From Paenibacillus sp. UBA6285 (lineage in GTDB: Bacteria > Bacillota > Bacilli > Paenibacillales > Paenibacillaceae), in the NCBI GenBank assembly GCA_002438345.1, contig DJUJ01000164.1, forward strand, positions 37,273-43,134: a stretch of DNA of 5,862 nt. The letters are read 5' to 3'. Position 1 is the first letter of the stretch, and each line of letters begins with the position of its first letter. The position numbers were made by a program, and so were the translations under genes. Shown here piece by piece: positions 1-5,862 of this stretch. The notes beneath the pieces were generated by a model. That model was not told where the DNA came from and did no database searches. It was given only the letters and a program-made list of their open reading frames with translations.

Positions 1-909
1 CTGCGACTTCTGAATGATTCCTGCCACAATAAGACCTGAGCTATTCGTTGTATTTAAGTTAACCTTGGACAATCCATCCAGTGCAGTCCAGCCGTCTGAA
101 TAAAGACCAGCCATATGCGGATACTGCTGTCCCATATACTTTCCTAACGAATCATAAATGACGTCACCACTTGGTGTTAGAACCAACACTTGGCCATTAT
201 TCTCTGTACCTTTCGTACCAAGCCATTTTGAAATAAGTTCAGCATCAAAATCTATGATGAGCATACCGATCGTTTTCAATGAAATCGGATCTTTAATTTC
301 CCTAGTCATCGTATACAAATTGTTATTGTCTTCCCTTATTTCCTTAAGTAATAATTTTTTTTCATGCGAGACCCATCCATTCTTGGGTATGGGTGCTTTT
401 TGCTCAGAACTATCTATATCTCTCTTGTAGAGTTGTCGTGTATTATTTTTATATAAATAATAAAATTCTTTCTCTGTGCTGTATAAGATAACGTCAGAAA
501 TACCACTTTTCTGATTCAAATACGTTTTGAAATAAGTATCGAACGTATGGGGTACAAAGCTCCCAATTTCCGCAAATTGATCTAAACGATATTTAAGATA
601 ATCCCCATAGTCATGTTGCAAAAAGTATGACAAATCCTCACTTACAGAGGCATCACTATAAATTTGCTGAATGGCCAATTGGATCCCTTCGTACTGCTGA
701 TTCATATATAAACTCACGTAATCCAATACCTCTCGATTAGCATCTACATGTTGACGCGTGATCGTCTGGTCATAGTATTTATACACAGTAATGGAAGAGG
801 CTATTAACGTAATAATAATGATGGAAGAATATATAGCTAAAATTTTATTGAACAGTTTTTTTCGTAAATGATTTTGATAAAATTTCTTTACATTCAACAA
901 ATTCACCAT
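1..909 (-). CDS. Sensor histidine kinase, YesM-like, N-terminal part (cut by left edge)
   Basis: Reading leftward from ATG at 909, 303 codons stay open to the window edge, so the gene is partial. The product starts with a short basic cytoplasmic tail (residues 1-22, several Lys/Arg), then one hydrophobic membrane segment at about 23-43 (Ile-rich), then about 260 residues of predicted extracellular sensor domain. The stretch after the membrane helix (YYDQTITRQHVDANREVLDY) and the later strand-rich part (IGMLIIDFD near the middle, VLVLTPSGDVIYDS, then GLIVAGII at the edge) match the layout of double-Cache sensor domains of YesM-type kinases. In that family a second helix, HAMP, His_kinase and ATPase domains follow; here they lie off-window and were not seen. 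Such kinases usually pair with an AraC-type response regulator controlling sugar uptake genes. Start choice: an in-frame TGA sits at 915-913, and AAAGGTGAG (928-920) is 10 bases before the ATG. GTG at 906 and TTG at 900 are alternatives. The ligand is unknown. Confidence 0.85.
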   Translation of the reverse strand, partial: MVNLLNVKKFYQNHLRKKLFNKILAIYSSIIIITLIASSITVYKYYDQTITRQHVDANREVLDYVSLYMNQQYEGIQLAIQQIYSDASVSEDLSYFLQHDYGDYLKYRLDQFAEIGSFVPHTFDTYFKTYLNQKSGISDVILYSTEKEFYYLYKNNTRQLYKRDIDSSEQKAPIPKNGWVSHEKKLLLKEIREDNNNLYTMTREIKDPISLKTIGMLIIDFDAELISKWLGTKGTENNGQVLVLTPSGDVIYDSLGKYMGQQYPHMAGLYSDGWTALDGLSKVNLNTTNSSGLIVAGIIQKSQ

Positions 910-919
910 CCTTCAAAAA

Positions 920-928
920 CTCACCTTT
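920..928 (-). promoter_or_regulatory. Ribosome binding site of the sensor kinase
   Basis: On the minus strand AAAGGTGAG lies 10 bases before ATG 909 and resembles the AAAGGAGGTGA consensus, supporting that start. A second purine run, GAAGG (914-910), abuts the ATG and would instead suit the TTG at 900 with a 9-base spacer, so a slightly shorter protein is possible. Confidence 0.6.
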
Positions 929-985
929 AGGATTAGAAGCTTAACACCACCTTTCTTTTTGTGCAATGGGAGCGTATTCATTTTT

Positions 986-1040
986 AGATGTAAATCTTTC
1001 CTACTCACATTATTTTTTTATATATCATGAGTTTACATCT
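986..1040. repeat. 9-bp inverted repeat in the divergent intergenic region, candidate operator
   Basis: AGATGTAAA at 986-994 is the exact reverse complement of TTTACATCT at 1032-1040; the arm centres are 46 bp apart. The right arm covers the -35 box of the mannosidase promoter. A further TGTAAAC lies at 1084-1090, about 18 bp past the inferred transcription start, and is the exact inverse of GTTTACA at 1031-1037. The placement (one upstream, one on the -35, one downstream) would suit a DNA-looping or promoter-occluding regulator, but no protein can be assigned. The motif resembles half of a LacI-type palindrome, yet no intact palindrome and no good cre site is present. Confidence 0.4.
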
Positions 1041-1060
1041 CGCTTAAAATCGTCTATAGT
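1032..1060 (+). promoter_or_regulatory. Sigma-A-type promoter of the alpha-mannosidase gene
   Basis: TTTACA at 1032-1037 (5 of 6 to TTGACA) and TATAGT at 1055-1060 (5 of 6 to TATAAT) are separated by exactly 17 bases. Transcription would start near 1067, giving a leader of about 80 bases before ATG 1147. The -10 box includes the first base of the upstream in-frame TTG at 1060, which argues that TTG is not used for translation. No comparably good promoter was found for the leftward kinase gene in this gap. Confidence 0.7.
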
Positions 1061-1113
1061 TGGTTTCTACCCCCAAACAAACCTGTAAACACCCTATAAG
1101 TCTTATATTCCTC

Positions 1114-1138
1114 GTCCCCCATCAAGATAATGGAGGGC
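1114..1138 (+). promoter_or_regulatory. Mannosidase ribosome binding site within a possible sequestering hairpin
   Basis: GGAGGG at 1132-1137 sits 9 bases before ATG 1147 and decides the start. Bases 1114-1122 can pair with 1130-1138 around a 7-base loop: eight pairs including one G-U, with a single C-A mismatch at 1118/1134. The 3' arm contains the whole Shine-Dalgarno. In the mRNA this could lower translation until the helix opens. The ribosome binding site is firm; the hairpin as a control element is inference, since C-rich stretches pair with GGAGGG by chance fairly easily. Confidence 0.5.
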
Positions 1139-1146
1139 TATTACTC

Positions 1147-4100
1147 ATGTTTCTAACCAAACGTAAACTCAACTCCCAACTGAACGAGATTTCCGAATAT
1201 CGTTACCGGGATCGTATACACATTCCTTTTTTCAACTCTATGATTGACAAACAAGGTGAAATTGCAGCGGAACCACCCAAGGATGGAGAATGGTCAAAGC
1301 TTAAGGTTGGCGATACCTGGAAAGGTCGCGATTTGTATTTATGGTTAACGACACAGATAGACGTACCCGCCTCTTGGGCAGGACGCAGAGTACTGGGTCG
1401 ATTTGATTTTGGCGAGACGGGTGCCGGAAACAACTCCGGTTTTGAATCTTTGTTCTTTTACAACGATAAGCCCTATCAAGGTGTAGATTCCAATCACACT
1501 GAAGTGTTCTTGCCGAATGAAACGGTAGGTACGCAGCTTCCCCTTACCTTCCGGTTATGGTCAGGACTTGAAGGTGGCGGCCCTAAAAAAGATCAGACAC
1601 ATGGGATTCGTATGGCTGAAATTTGTTGGCTGGACGAAGCAACGGATGATTTCTACTTTACCGCGCTTGCTGTAGTTGAGACGCTGAACGTACTCGATGC
1701 CAAAACACCAGAGTATACACAGCTACTGAGTACAGTAGACCGCTCGTTTCTCCTGATCGACTGGTCTCGTCCAGGTTCCGATGTCTTCTACGCTTCGATC
1801 GAGGAAGCCCGCAATTATTTACGTGATGAAATTAATAAAATGGAGAAGTCTTCGCCAGTCACAGTTACCTGTATTGGTCATACACATATTGATGTGGCTT
1901 GGTTATGGCAATTGAAGCATACCCGTGAGAAATGTGCGCGCTCCTTCTCGACCGTACTACGTCTGATGGAAATGTTCCCGGACTATACTTTTTTACAGAC
2001 TCAGCCTCAGCTCTATGAATACATCAAGAATGATTATCCAGAAATCTACGAGAAGATTCGTGAACGTGTTGCTGAAGGACGCTGGGAAGCTGGCGGTGGC
2101 ATGTGGCTCGAAGCAGACTGCAACTTAACTTCAGGAGAGTCTCTTGTACGTCAATTACTCTATGGAACTCGCTTCTTACGTAACGAATTTGGTGTCGAAT
2201 GTGACTATTTATGGCTGCCAGACGTATTTGGCTACAGCTGGTCCTTGCCACAAATTCTAAAAAAATCAGGAATTAATACGTTCATGACCACGAAAATTAG
2301 CTGGAATCAATACAACCGCATGCCACATGATACCTTCCAATGGCGCGGTATTGATGGCACTGAGGTATTAACACACTTCATTACGACACCTGAGCCTTGG
2401 TCTGAAGAAGATTCTTGGTTCTACACTTATAACGGCCGTATCATTCCAAAGACTGTAAAAGGAATTTGGGATACGTACCGGGATAAAGAAGTGAATCGCA
2501 ATCTATTACTTTCTTACGGATATGGGGACGGTGGCGGTGGTGTTAACCGTGAAATGCTTGAGATGCGCCGCAGGCTCAACGACCTTCCAGGTCTACCAAC
2601 GATTGAAACAGGAACAGCGGGAGATTACTTCCGTAACTTGCAAGAAACCGTTGCAAATACAGATCGTTATGTCCATGTGTGGGATGGCGAGCTTTACTTA
2701 GAATATCACCGAGGCACGTATACTAGCCAAGCCTACAATAAGCGGATGAACCGCAAGCTTGAACTGCTATACCGCGAAGCGGAATGGCTAAACGCACTGC
2801 AAAGTGTAGTGTCTGAAGATTGGTCGAACTATCGTCAGACCGATTTAGACGAGGGTTGGAGAATTATTTTGCGTAACCAATTCCATGATATTATTCCGGG
2901 CTCTTCGATTCGTGAAGTGTATGAAGACAGTACCATTGAATATGCACAAGCGGAAGCTATTGGTCAATCTGTATGGGAGCAATCTACGAAGGCACTGGTG
3001 AACGGAAGTGAAGCTGGTAAATATACGATCTGGAACAATGCTTCTTGGACGTTGACTGAGCTCGTAGAAATTACTATAGAGCCTGGCATGGAAAAAGGAC
3101 ATTGGATAAGTTCAGAAGGTAAACAACTACAAGCTCAGCGTGAAGGTGACCGTTGGATCATTGAAGTGTCCGACATTCCTTCTCTCGGATACACCACCAT
3201 CTCCTTCGTAGAAGATGTGAATTCTGAGCCACTAAGCACTCCATTCAAGCTGAATGAATCAGGAATTTCAACGCCTCACCTCGAAATAGCGTGGAACGAG
3301 CAAGGTCAATTGTCATCCATCTATGATAAACACGAACAGCGTCAAGTATTAGCTAATGGAAGTCACGGTAACGTGTTCCAAGTGTTTGAGGATAAACCCC
3401 TAGCACATGAAGCTTGGGACATTGACATCTACTATCAGCAAAAAATGCGCGAAGTCACCGACTGCCGTAGCATTGAAGTCATAGAGAATGGTTCATTGCG
3501 GTGTGTTGTACAATTCACATGGAGCTATATGGATTCCACGATTAAACAGCAAATGATCTTGCACGCTGGGCATCGTCGTATCGACTTCGTGACGAAGGTA
3601 GACTGGCATGAGAAAAAACAGCTAATGAAAGTAGCCTTCCCTGTAGCGATACGAGCTACCGAAGCCACTTATGATATCCAGTTCGGTAATGTTAAGCGTC
3701 CAACACACTGGAACACTAGCTGGGATTACGCTAGATTCGAGACCGTGGGTCATCAGTGGGCAGATTTATCTGATCGTGGATATGGCGTTAGCTTGCTGAA
3801 CGACTGTAAATATGGTTATGACATCAAGGATAATGTGATGCGTTTATCCTTAATCAAATCAGCAACGCACCCTGACCCTGAAGCGGATCAAGGCGAACAT
3901 TCATTCACCTACTCTATCCTGCCTCATACTGGCGATTGGCTACAAGGTGATACTGTCCGTCAAGCTTGGTCTATCAACAATCCACTGCGGAGCACCAAGG
4001 GACAAGCTGAAGTAGAAACAAAGTCCATGATTCGTCTTTCTACGAATACGGTTATGGTATCTGCCCTTAAGAAATCTGAGGATGGACACAAATTAATCGT

Positions 4101-4278
4101 ACGTGTTCACGACTATTCCGGAAGCCGCCAGCAGATTGATATGACGAGCGACTTGAACATTATTTCATGGCAAGAGTGTAATTTAATGGAACGTCCTGAA
4201 GGTGAGGTTCACACTGAACCTGTCATTACCTTTGTACTTGAACCTTACGAAATTAGAACATTTGAAATCGAAGTGTAG
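1147..4278 (+). CDS. Alpha-mannosidase, glycoside hydrolase family 38 (Ams1/MAN2C1-like)
   Basis: A complete 1043-residue protein, close in length to yeast Ams1 and human MAN2C1. GH38 enzymes are zinc-dependent retaining exo-alpha-mannosidases; with no signal peptide or membrane segment, this one should act in the cytoplasm on imported mannosides. An Ams1-like beta-rich N-terminal domain (about 1-235) precedes the GH38 catalytic domain (about 240-510), the alpha-mannosidase middle domain (about 515-620) and the beta-sandwich C-terminal domains (about 680-1043). Visible active-site residues: H247 and D249 in GHTHIDVAW (zinc), D359 in WLPDVFGYS (expected nucleophile and zinc ligand), and H580 in FHDIIPGSS (zinc). 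D461 in YGDGGGG is a possible acid/base, assigned only by position in the motif. ATG 1147 was chosen over an in-frame TTG at 1060 because GGAGGG lies 9 bases upstream and the TTG falls in the promoter. It has its own promoter and terminator, so is probably monocistronic. Linkage specificity cannot be read from the sequence. Confidence 0.95.
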   Translation: MFLTKRKLNSQLNEISEYRYRDRIHIPFFNSMIDKQGEIAAEPPKDGEWSKLKVGDTWKGRDLYLWLTTQIDVPASWAGRRVLGRFDFGETGAGNNSGFESLFFYNDKPYQGVDSNHTEVFLPNETVGTQLPLTFRLWSGLEGGGPKKDQTHGIRMAEICWLDEATDDFYFTALAVVETLNVLDAKTPEYTQLLSTVDRSFLLIDWSRPGSDVFYASIEEARNYLRDEINKMEKSSPVTVTCIGHTHIDVAWLWQLKHTREKCARSFSTVLRLMEMFPDYTFLQTQPQLYEYIKNDYPEIYEKIRERVAEGRWEAGGGMWLEADCNLTSGESLVRQLLYGTRFLRNEFGVECDYLWLPDVFGYSWSLPQILKKSGINTFMTTKISWNQYNRMPHDTFQWRGIDGTEVLTHFITTPEPWSEEDSWFYTYNGRIIPKTVKGIWDTYRDKEVNRNLLLSYGYGDGGGGVNREMLEMRRRLNDLPGLPTIETGTAGDYFRNLQETVANTDRYVHVWDGELYLEYHRGTYTSQAYNKRMNRKLELLYREAEWLNALQSVVSEDWSNYRQTDLDEGWRIILRNQFHDIIPGSSIREVYEDSTIEYAQAEAIGQSVWEQSTKALVNGSEAGKYTIWNNASWTLTELVEITIEPGMEKGHWISSEGKQLQAQREGDRWIIEVSDIPSLGYTTISFVEDVNSEPLSTPFKLNESGISTPHLEIAWNEQGQLSSIYDKHEQRQVLANGSHGNVFQVFEDKPLAHEAWDIDIYYQQKMREVTDCRSIEVIENGSLRCVVQFTWSYMDSTIKQQMILHAGHRRIDFVTKVDWHEKKQLMKVAFPVAIRATEATYDIQFGNVKRPTHWNTSWDYARFETVGHQWADLSDRGYGVSLLNDCKYGYDIKDNVMRLSLIKSATHPDPEADQGEHSFTYSILPHTGDWLQGDTVRQAWSINNPLRSTKGQAEVETKSMIRLSTNTVMVSALKKSEDGHKLIVRVHDYSGSRQQIDMTSDLNIISWQECNLMERPEGEVHTEPVITFVLEPYEIRTFEIEV

Positions 4279-4344
4279 AACCATAACCATTTAGCTAAAC
4301 CTATTAAACAATTGCAGCTAATTAAATGAAGTAACATACAAAAT

Positions 4345-4390
4345 CGGGGTGTCCCTGTAGCCATGGATAAAAGGTTGCGAGGACACCCCG
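4345..4390 (+). terminator. Hairpin terminator after the mannosidase gene
   Basis: CGGGGTGTCC (4345-4354) and GGACACCCCG (4381-4390) form a perfect GC-rich 10-bp stem. After one C-A mismatch the helix continues for seven more pairs (4356-4362 with 4373-4379), three of them G-U, around the 10-base loop 4363-4372. The G-U pairs exist only in a rightward transcript (A-C mismatches on the other strand), which fits an RNA made from the mannosidase side. The following tract, TTATATATTCTC, is T-rich but interrupted, so intrinsic termination is likely but not textbook. Confidence 0.75.
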
Positions 4391-4426
4391 TTATATATTC
4401 TCTCACGATTGTCTCTTTCGCATTTA

Positions 4427-4465
4427 AGTATACACATTGCGTAACGAGTTAACATGTCGTATACT
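4427..4465. repeat. AGTATAC/GTATACT inverted repeat upstream of the esterase
   Basis: AGTATAC at 4427-4433 is the exact reverse complement of GTATACT at 4459-4465. Each arm contains the palindrome GTATAC, and the two centres are 31 bp apart, close to three helical turns. The right arm overlaps the candidate -10 box. It could be an operator, possibly for the TetR regulator encoded downstream, but the arms are short and the site is inferred from position alone. Confidence 0.3.
4437..4465 (+). promoter_or_regulatory. Weak candidate promoter for the esterase gene
   Basis: TATACT at 4460-4465 matches TATAAT at 5 of 6 positions; TTGCGT at 4437-4442 matches TTGACA only at the TTG, with a 17-base spacer. 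Transcription would begin near 4472, directly before the Shine-Dalgarno, giving a leader of only about 15 bases. The terminator just upstream implies that some promoter is needed here, but this one is poor in its -35 and may be wrong or need an activator. Confidence 0.35.
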
Positions 4466-4472
4466 CTGAGTA

Positions 4473-4480
4473 AGGGAGAG
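4473..4480 (+). promoter_or_regulatory. Ribosome binding site that sets the esterase start at 4487
   Basis: AGGGAGAG lies upstream of three clustered in-frame ATGs (4481, 4487, 4496). Measured from GGGAG (4474-4478), the spacing to ATG 4487 is 8 bases, the usual optimum, against only 2 bases to 4481. The earlier in-frame ATG at 4454 has no such site and lies within the candidate promoter. Confidence 0.65.
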
Positions 4481-4486
4481 ATGTAT

Positions 4487-5677
4487 ATGAGAAGAATGGG
4501 GAAAATCACAATATTCACAGGCATTGGATTATTGAGCCTTGTATTGATTGCTATTCTTGCGATTAGCGCTTTTGTGATCAAGAGACCGGCGACCACCACC
4601 CCCGTAATCACGGAAGTGAAGCCTTACGAGTGGAATAAAGTCAAGCTGGACGGAAATGTCATTTCAAGTGATGGATCAGAGTATTTTATGTGGAATAAAA
4701 TGGGCGAAACTAATAACTGGATCATCTTCTTTTCCGGGGGAGGGGCTAGTTGGGATGCCCAAAGCGCCGCACACCCAATCAAGCTCATGAACTTCATTAA
4801 AGGTGGAGATACAGGCAACTATTTCCCCAACATACCCTTCTATATGCTGACATTGCTGAGAGGCATGATGGATACAGATAACCCTGCCAATCCTTTTCAT
4901 GGCTGGAATGTGGTCTACCTTCCCTATTCGACCGGTGATTTCCATATCGGCAACCGCACAGTTGAATATAAAAAAGATGACGGTAGCACCTTTACTATGC
5001 GTTATAACGGTAGCAATAATGTGCGAAGCAGCCTCGATTGGATATATGCCAACGTGGATAAGCCCGGCAAACTACTGATTGCTGGCGAAAGTGCTGGCGG
5101 ATTCGGTTCCGCTTTCTGGGCTCCCGAGATCGCCTCTCATTACAAAGACTCCGAGATCTTCCAATATTCAGACAGTTCCTTCCTGAAATCAGACAAGTGG
5201 CCAAATGTTGTGAATAAGGAATGGCATGCAGACTTCGTTAAGAACTTTGGGTATACCCCCGAAGCGGATATCATCGGGGCAGCGTTTAAAGCGAACGGTC
5301 ATCTACTGCCTGCGGATGCGGTAATATTGCAATCCTACTCGGTATTTGACGAGATACTGATCCATTTTCAGAACAATATCAACGATTACAAGGGACCAAG
5401 GGATCAACGCATCATTAATGAATGGTCACAGGAAATGCGCCATTCTGTATCTTCTTTGGCCGCCACTCTACCTAATTACTATTACTATCTGACCGACTAT
5501 GGACTGAATGCTACGAAGGGTACAACCCCGCACACTTTTGCAACCAGAGAGACCTTCTTTCAGGCTGAGCAGGATGGGGTAAAGCTTCTGAATTGGTTAG
5601 GTGATGCGGTCAACCATGAGAATCCCTATTCAGTGGGCAGCAAGTTCCTCATGACGTCGGAGCCAGCTCAGAAATAG
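4487..5677 (+). CDS. Membrane-anchored pectin acetylesterase/Notum-family serine hydrolase
   Basis: A complete 396-residue protein. Residues 1-8 are basic and 9-31 form one hydrophobic helix with no lipobox and no clear signal-peptidase site, so it is probably a signal anchor with the enzyme outside the cell. The remainder is an alpha/beta-hydrolase of the PAE family (plant pectin acetylesterases, animal Notum): an oxyanion-loop motif FFSGGGASWD (81-90), NPF..W..V followed by PYSTGD (146-151), the nucleophile elbow GESAGG with S202, a candidate acid D288 in SVFDE, and a candidate base H349 in the PHTF motif. The family cleaves O-acetyl or other acyl esters from polysaccharides or lipoproteins; the substrate here is unknown. 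There is no cysteine in the whole chain, whereas plant and animal members rely on disulfides, and PYC of plant enzymes is PYS here. ATG 4487 is preferred from the AGGGAG spacing. A TetR gene begins 44 bases after the stop, suggesting co-transcription. Acetyl-xylan, mannan or pectin esterase roles are all possible. Confidence 0.82.
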   Translation: MRRMGKITIFTGIGLLSLVLIAILAISAFVIKRPATTTPVITEVKPYEWNKVKLDGNVISSDGSEYFMWNKMGETNNWIIFFSGGGASWDAQSAAHPIKLMNFIKGGDTGNYFPNIPFYMLTLLRGMMDTDNPANPFHGWNVVYLPYSTGDFHIGNRTVEYKKDDGSTFTMRYNGSNNVRSSLDWIYANVDKPGKLLIAGESAGGFGSAFWAPEIASHYKDSEIFQYSDSSFLKSDKWPNVVNKEWHADFVKNFGYTPEADIIGAAFKANGHLLPADAVILQSYSVFDEILIHFQNNINDYKGPRDQRIINEWSQEMRHSVSSLAATLPNYYYYLTDYGLNATKGTTPHTFATRETFFQAEQDGVKLLNWLGDAVNHENPYSVGSKFLMTSEPAQK

Positions 5678-5707
5678 CGTAGAATTAGCGAAGTACTCGC
5701 ACAAGAC

Positions 5708-5713
5708 AGGAGA
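5708..5713 (+). promoter_or_regulatory. Ribosome binding site of the TetR-family gene
   Basis: AGGAGA lies 8 bases before ATG 5722. It is a strong independent site within the 44-base gap after the esterase stop. No terminator-like hairpin is seen in the gap, which supports read-through transcription from the esterase. Confidence 0.7.
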
Positions 5714-5721
5714 GAAAATCA

Positions 5722-5862
5722 ATGAATTTGCGTGAAAAGCAGATGCAAATGACGAGGGAGATCATTAAGGATACAGCGCTTAGCTTGTTCTGTGCTCAAG
5801 GTATTGAGCGCACTGATATGGCTCAGATTGCGGAACAAGCCGGTGTCTCCCGGCGCACTTTT
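5722..5862 (+). CDS. TetR-family transcriptional regulator, N-terminal 47 residues (cut by right edge)
   Basis: The visible part is the start of a TetR-type DNA-binding domain: a first helix (about residues 9-25, REIIKDTALSLF), the conserved turn CAQGIERT, then the helix-turn-helix from about 31 with IAEQAGVSRRTF, matching the family signature in which a conserved AGVS.GTFY stretch follows. The ligand-binding and dimerisation domain lies off-window, so the effector is unknown. TetR proteins are usually repressors that bind near their own promoter. Here the gene follows the esterase by 44 bases with its own AGGAGA, so the pair may be an autoregulated operon, with the GTATAC repeat upstream of the esterase as one possible operator (inference). 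Arg is present where Gly is more common in the SRGTF motif (SRRTF), a tolerated variation. Confidence 0.85.
   Translation, partial: MNLREKQMQMTREIIKDTALSLFCAQGIERTDMAQIAEQAGVSRRTF

Noticed and set aside
158..430. 90-codon plus-strand open frame
   Set aside because: It lies wholly antisense to the sensor-kinase coding sequence, has no ribosome binding site and a composition without recognisable motifs; it is a shadow.
921..1060. Leftward promoter for the sensor kinase
   Set aside because: Several AT-rich -10-like words exist on the minus strand (for example near 1012-1025) but none has a -35 match better than 3 of 6 at a proper spacing, so none is reported.
1080..1095. Possible catabolite-response (cre) site around TGTAAAC
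   Set aside because: The left half matches, but the central CG and the right half do not fit the cre consensus, so it is treated only as one of the TGTAAA copies.
4288..4325. AT-rich TTAGCT/AGCTAA inverted repeat after the mannosidase stop
   Set aside because: The arms are only 6 bp, AT-rich and have no U-tract; the GC-rich hairpin at 4345-4390 explains termination much better.
4454..4486. Longer esterase start at ATG 4454
   Set aside because: No Shine-Dalgarno precedes it, it lies inside the candidate promoter, and the added 11 residues sit before a normal basic-hydrophobic anchor; ATG 4487 has an 8-base spacer from GGGAG.
4318..4611. 97-codon minus-strand open frame across the terminator and the esterase N-terminus
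   Set aside because: Its hydrophobic start is the complement of the esterase membrane-anchor codons, and it runs through the terminator hairpin; no supporting ribosome binding site was seen.
1..5862. Mobile element, CRISPR array, tRNA/rRNA, or defence or biosynthetic system
   Set aside because: No transposase or integrase reading frame, no direct-repeat array and no tRNA-like cloverleaf were seen; the four genes belong to known families in an ordinary catabolic layout.

Overview
The window looks like chromosomal DNA of a spore-former-type Firmicute, most likely Paenibacillus or a close relative. This is an inference from three things: strong AGGAGG-like ribosome binding sites, moderate base composition with AT-rich intergenic regions, and a gene set typical of Paenibacillus glycan-utilisation loci (a YesM-like sensor kinase, a cytoplasmic GH38 alpha-mannosidase, and a PAE/Notum-family esterase). 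No database search was possible.

Layout. Positions 1-909 hold, on the minus strand, the N-terminal 303 codons of a membrane sensor histidine kinase; the rest lies beyond the left edge. A 237-bp divergent intergenic region follows. It holds a well-formed sigma-A-type promoter (1032-1060) for the rightward gene, an inverted repeat with one arm on the -35 box, and a possible hairpin that pairs with the Shine-Dalgarno sequence. Positions 1147-4278 encode an intact 1043-residue GH38 alpha-mannosidase of the Ams1/MAN2C1 type with all recognisable zinc and nucleophile residues. A hairpin terminator (4345-4390) closes this unit, so the mannosidase is probably monocistronic.

The 208-bp gap before the next gene also holds a weak candidate promoter and a GTATAC-based inverted repeat. 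Positions 4487-5677 encode a 396-residue, membrane-anchored, cysteine-free serine hydrolase of the pectin acetylesterase/Notum family. Forty-four bases further on, with its own ribosome binding site, starts a TetR-family regulator (5722 to the right edge, 47 codons visible). The esterase and regulator are likely co-transcribed.

How the genes may work together (inference): the sensor kinase would detect an extracellular ligand, probably with an AraC-type response regulator encoded off-window. The surface-anchored esterase could remove ester groups outside the cell, and the cytoplasmic mannosidase would hydrolyse imported mannosides. Nothing in the sequence directly ties the esterase to mannan, and the esterase/TetR pair may be a separate unit. 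I see no mobile element, CRISPR array, tRNA, rRNA or evidence of a new multi-gene system. The points most worth checking are regulatory (986-1138), the start-site corrections, and the cysteine-free esterase.
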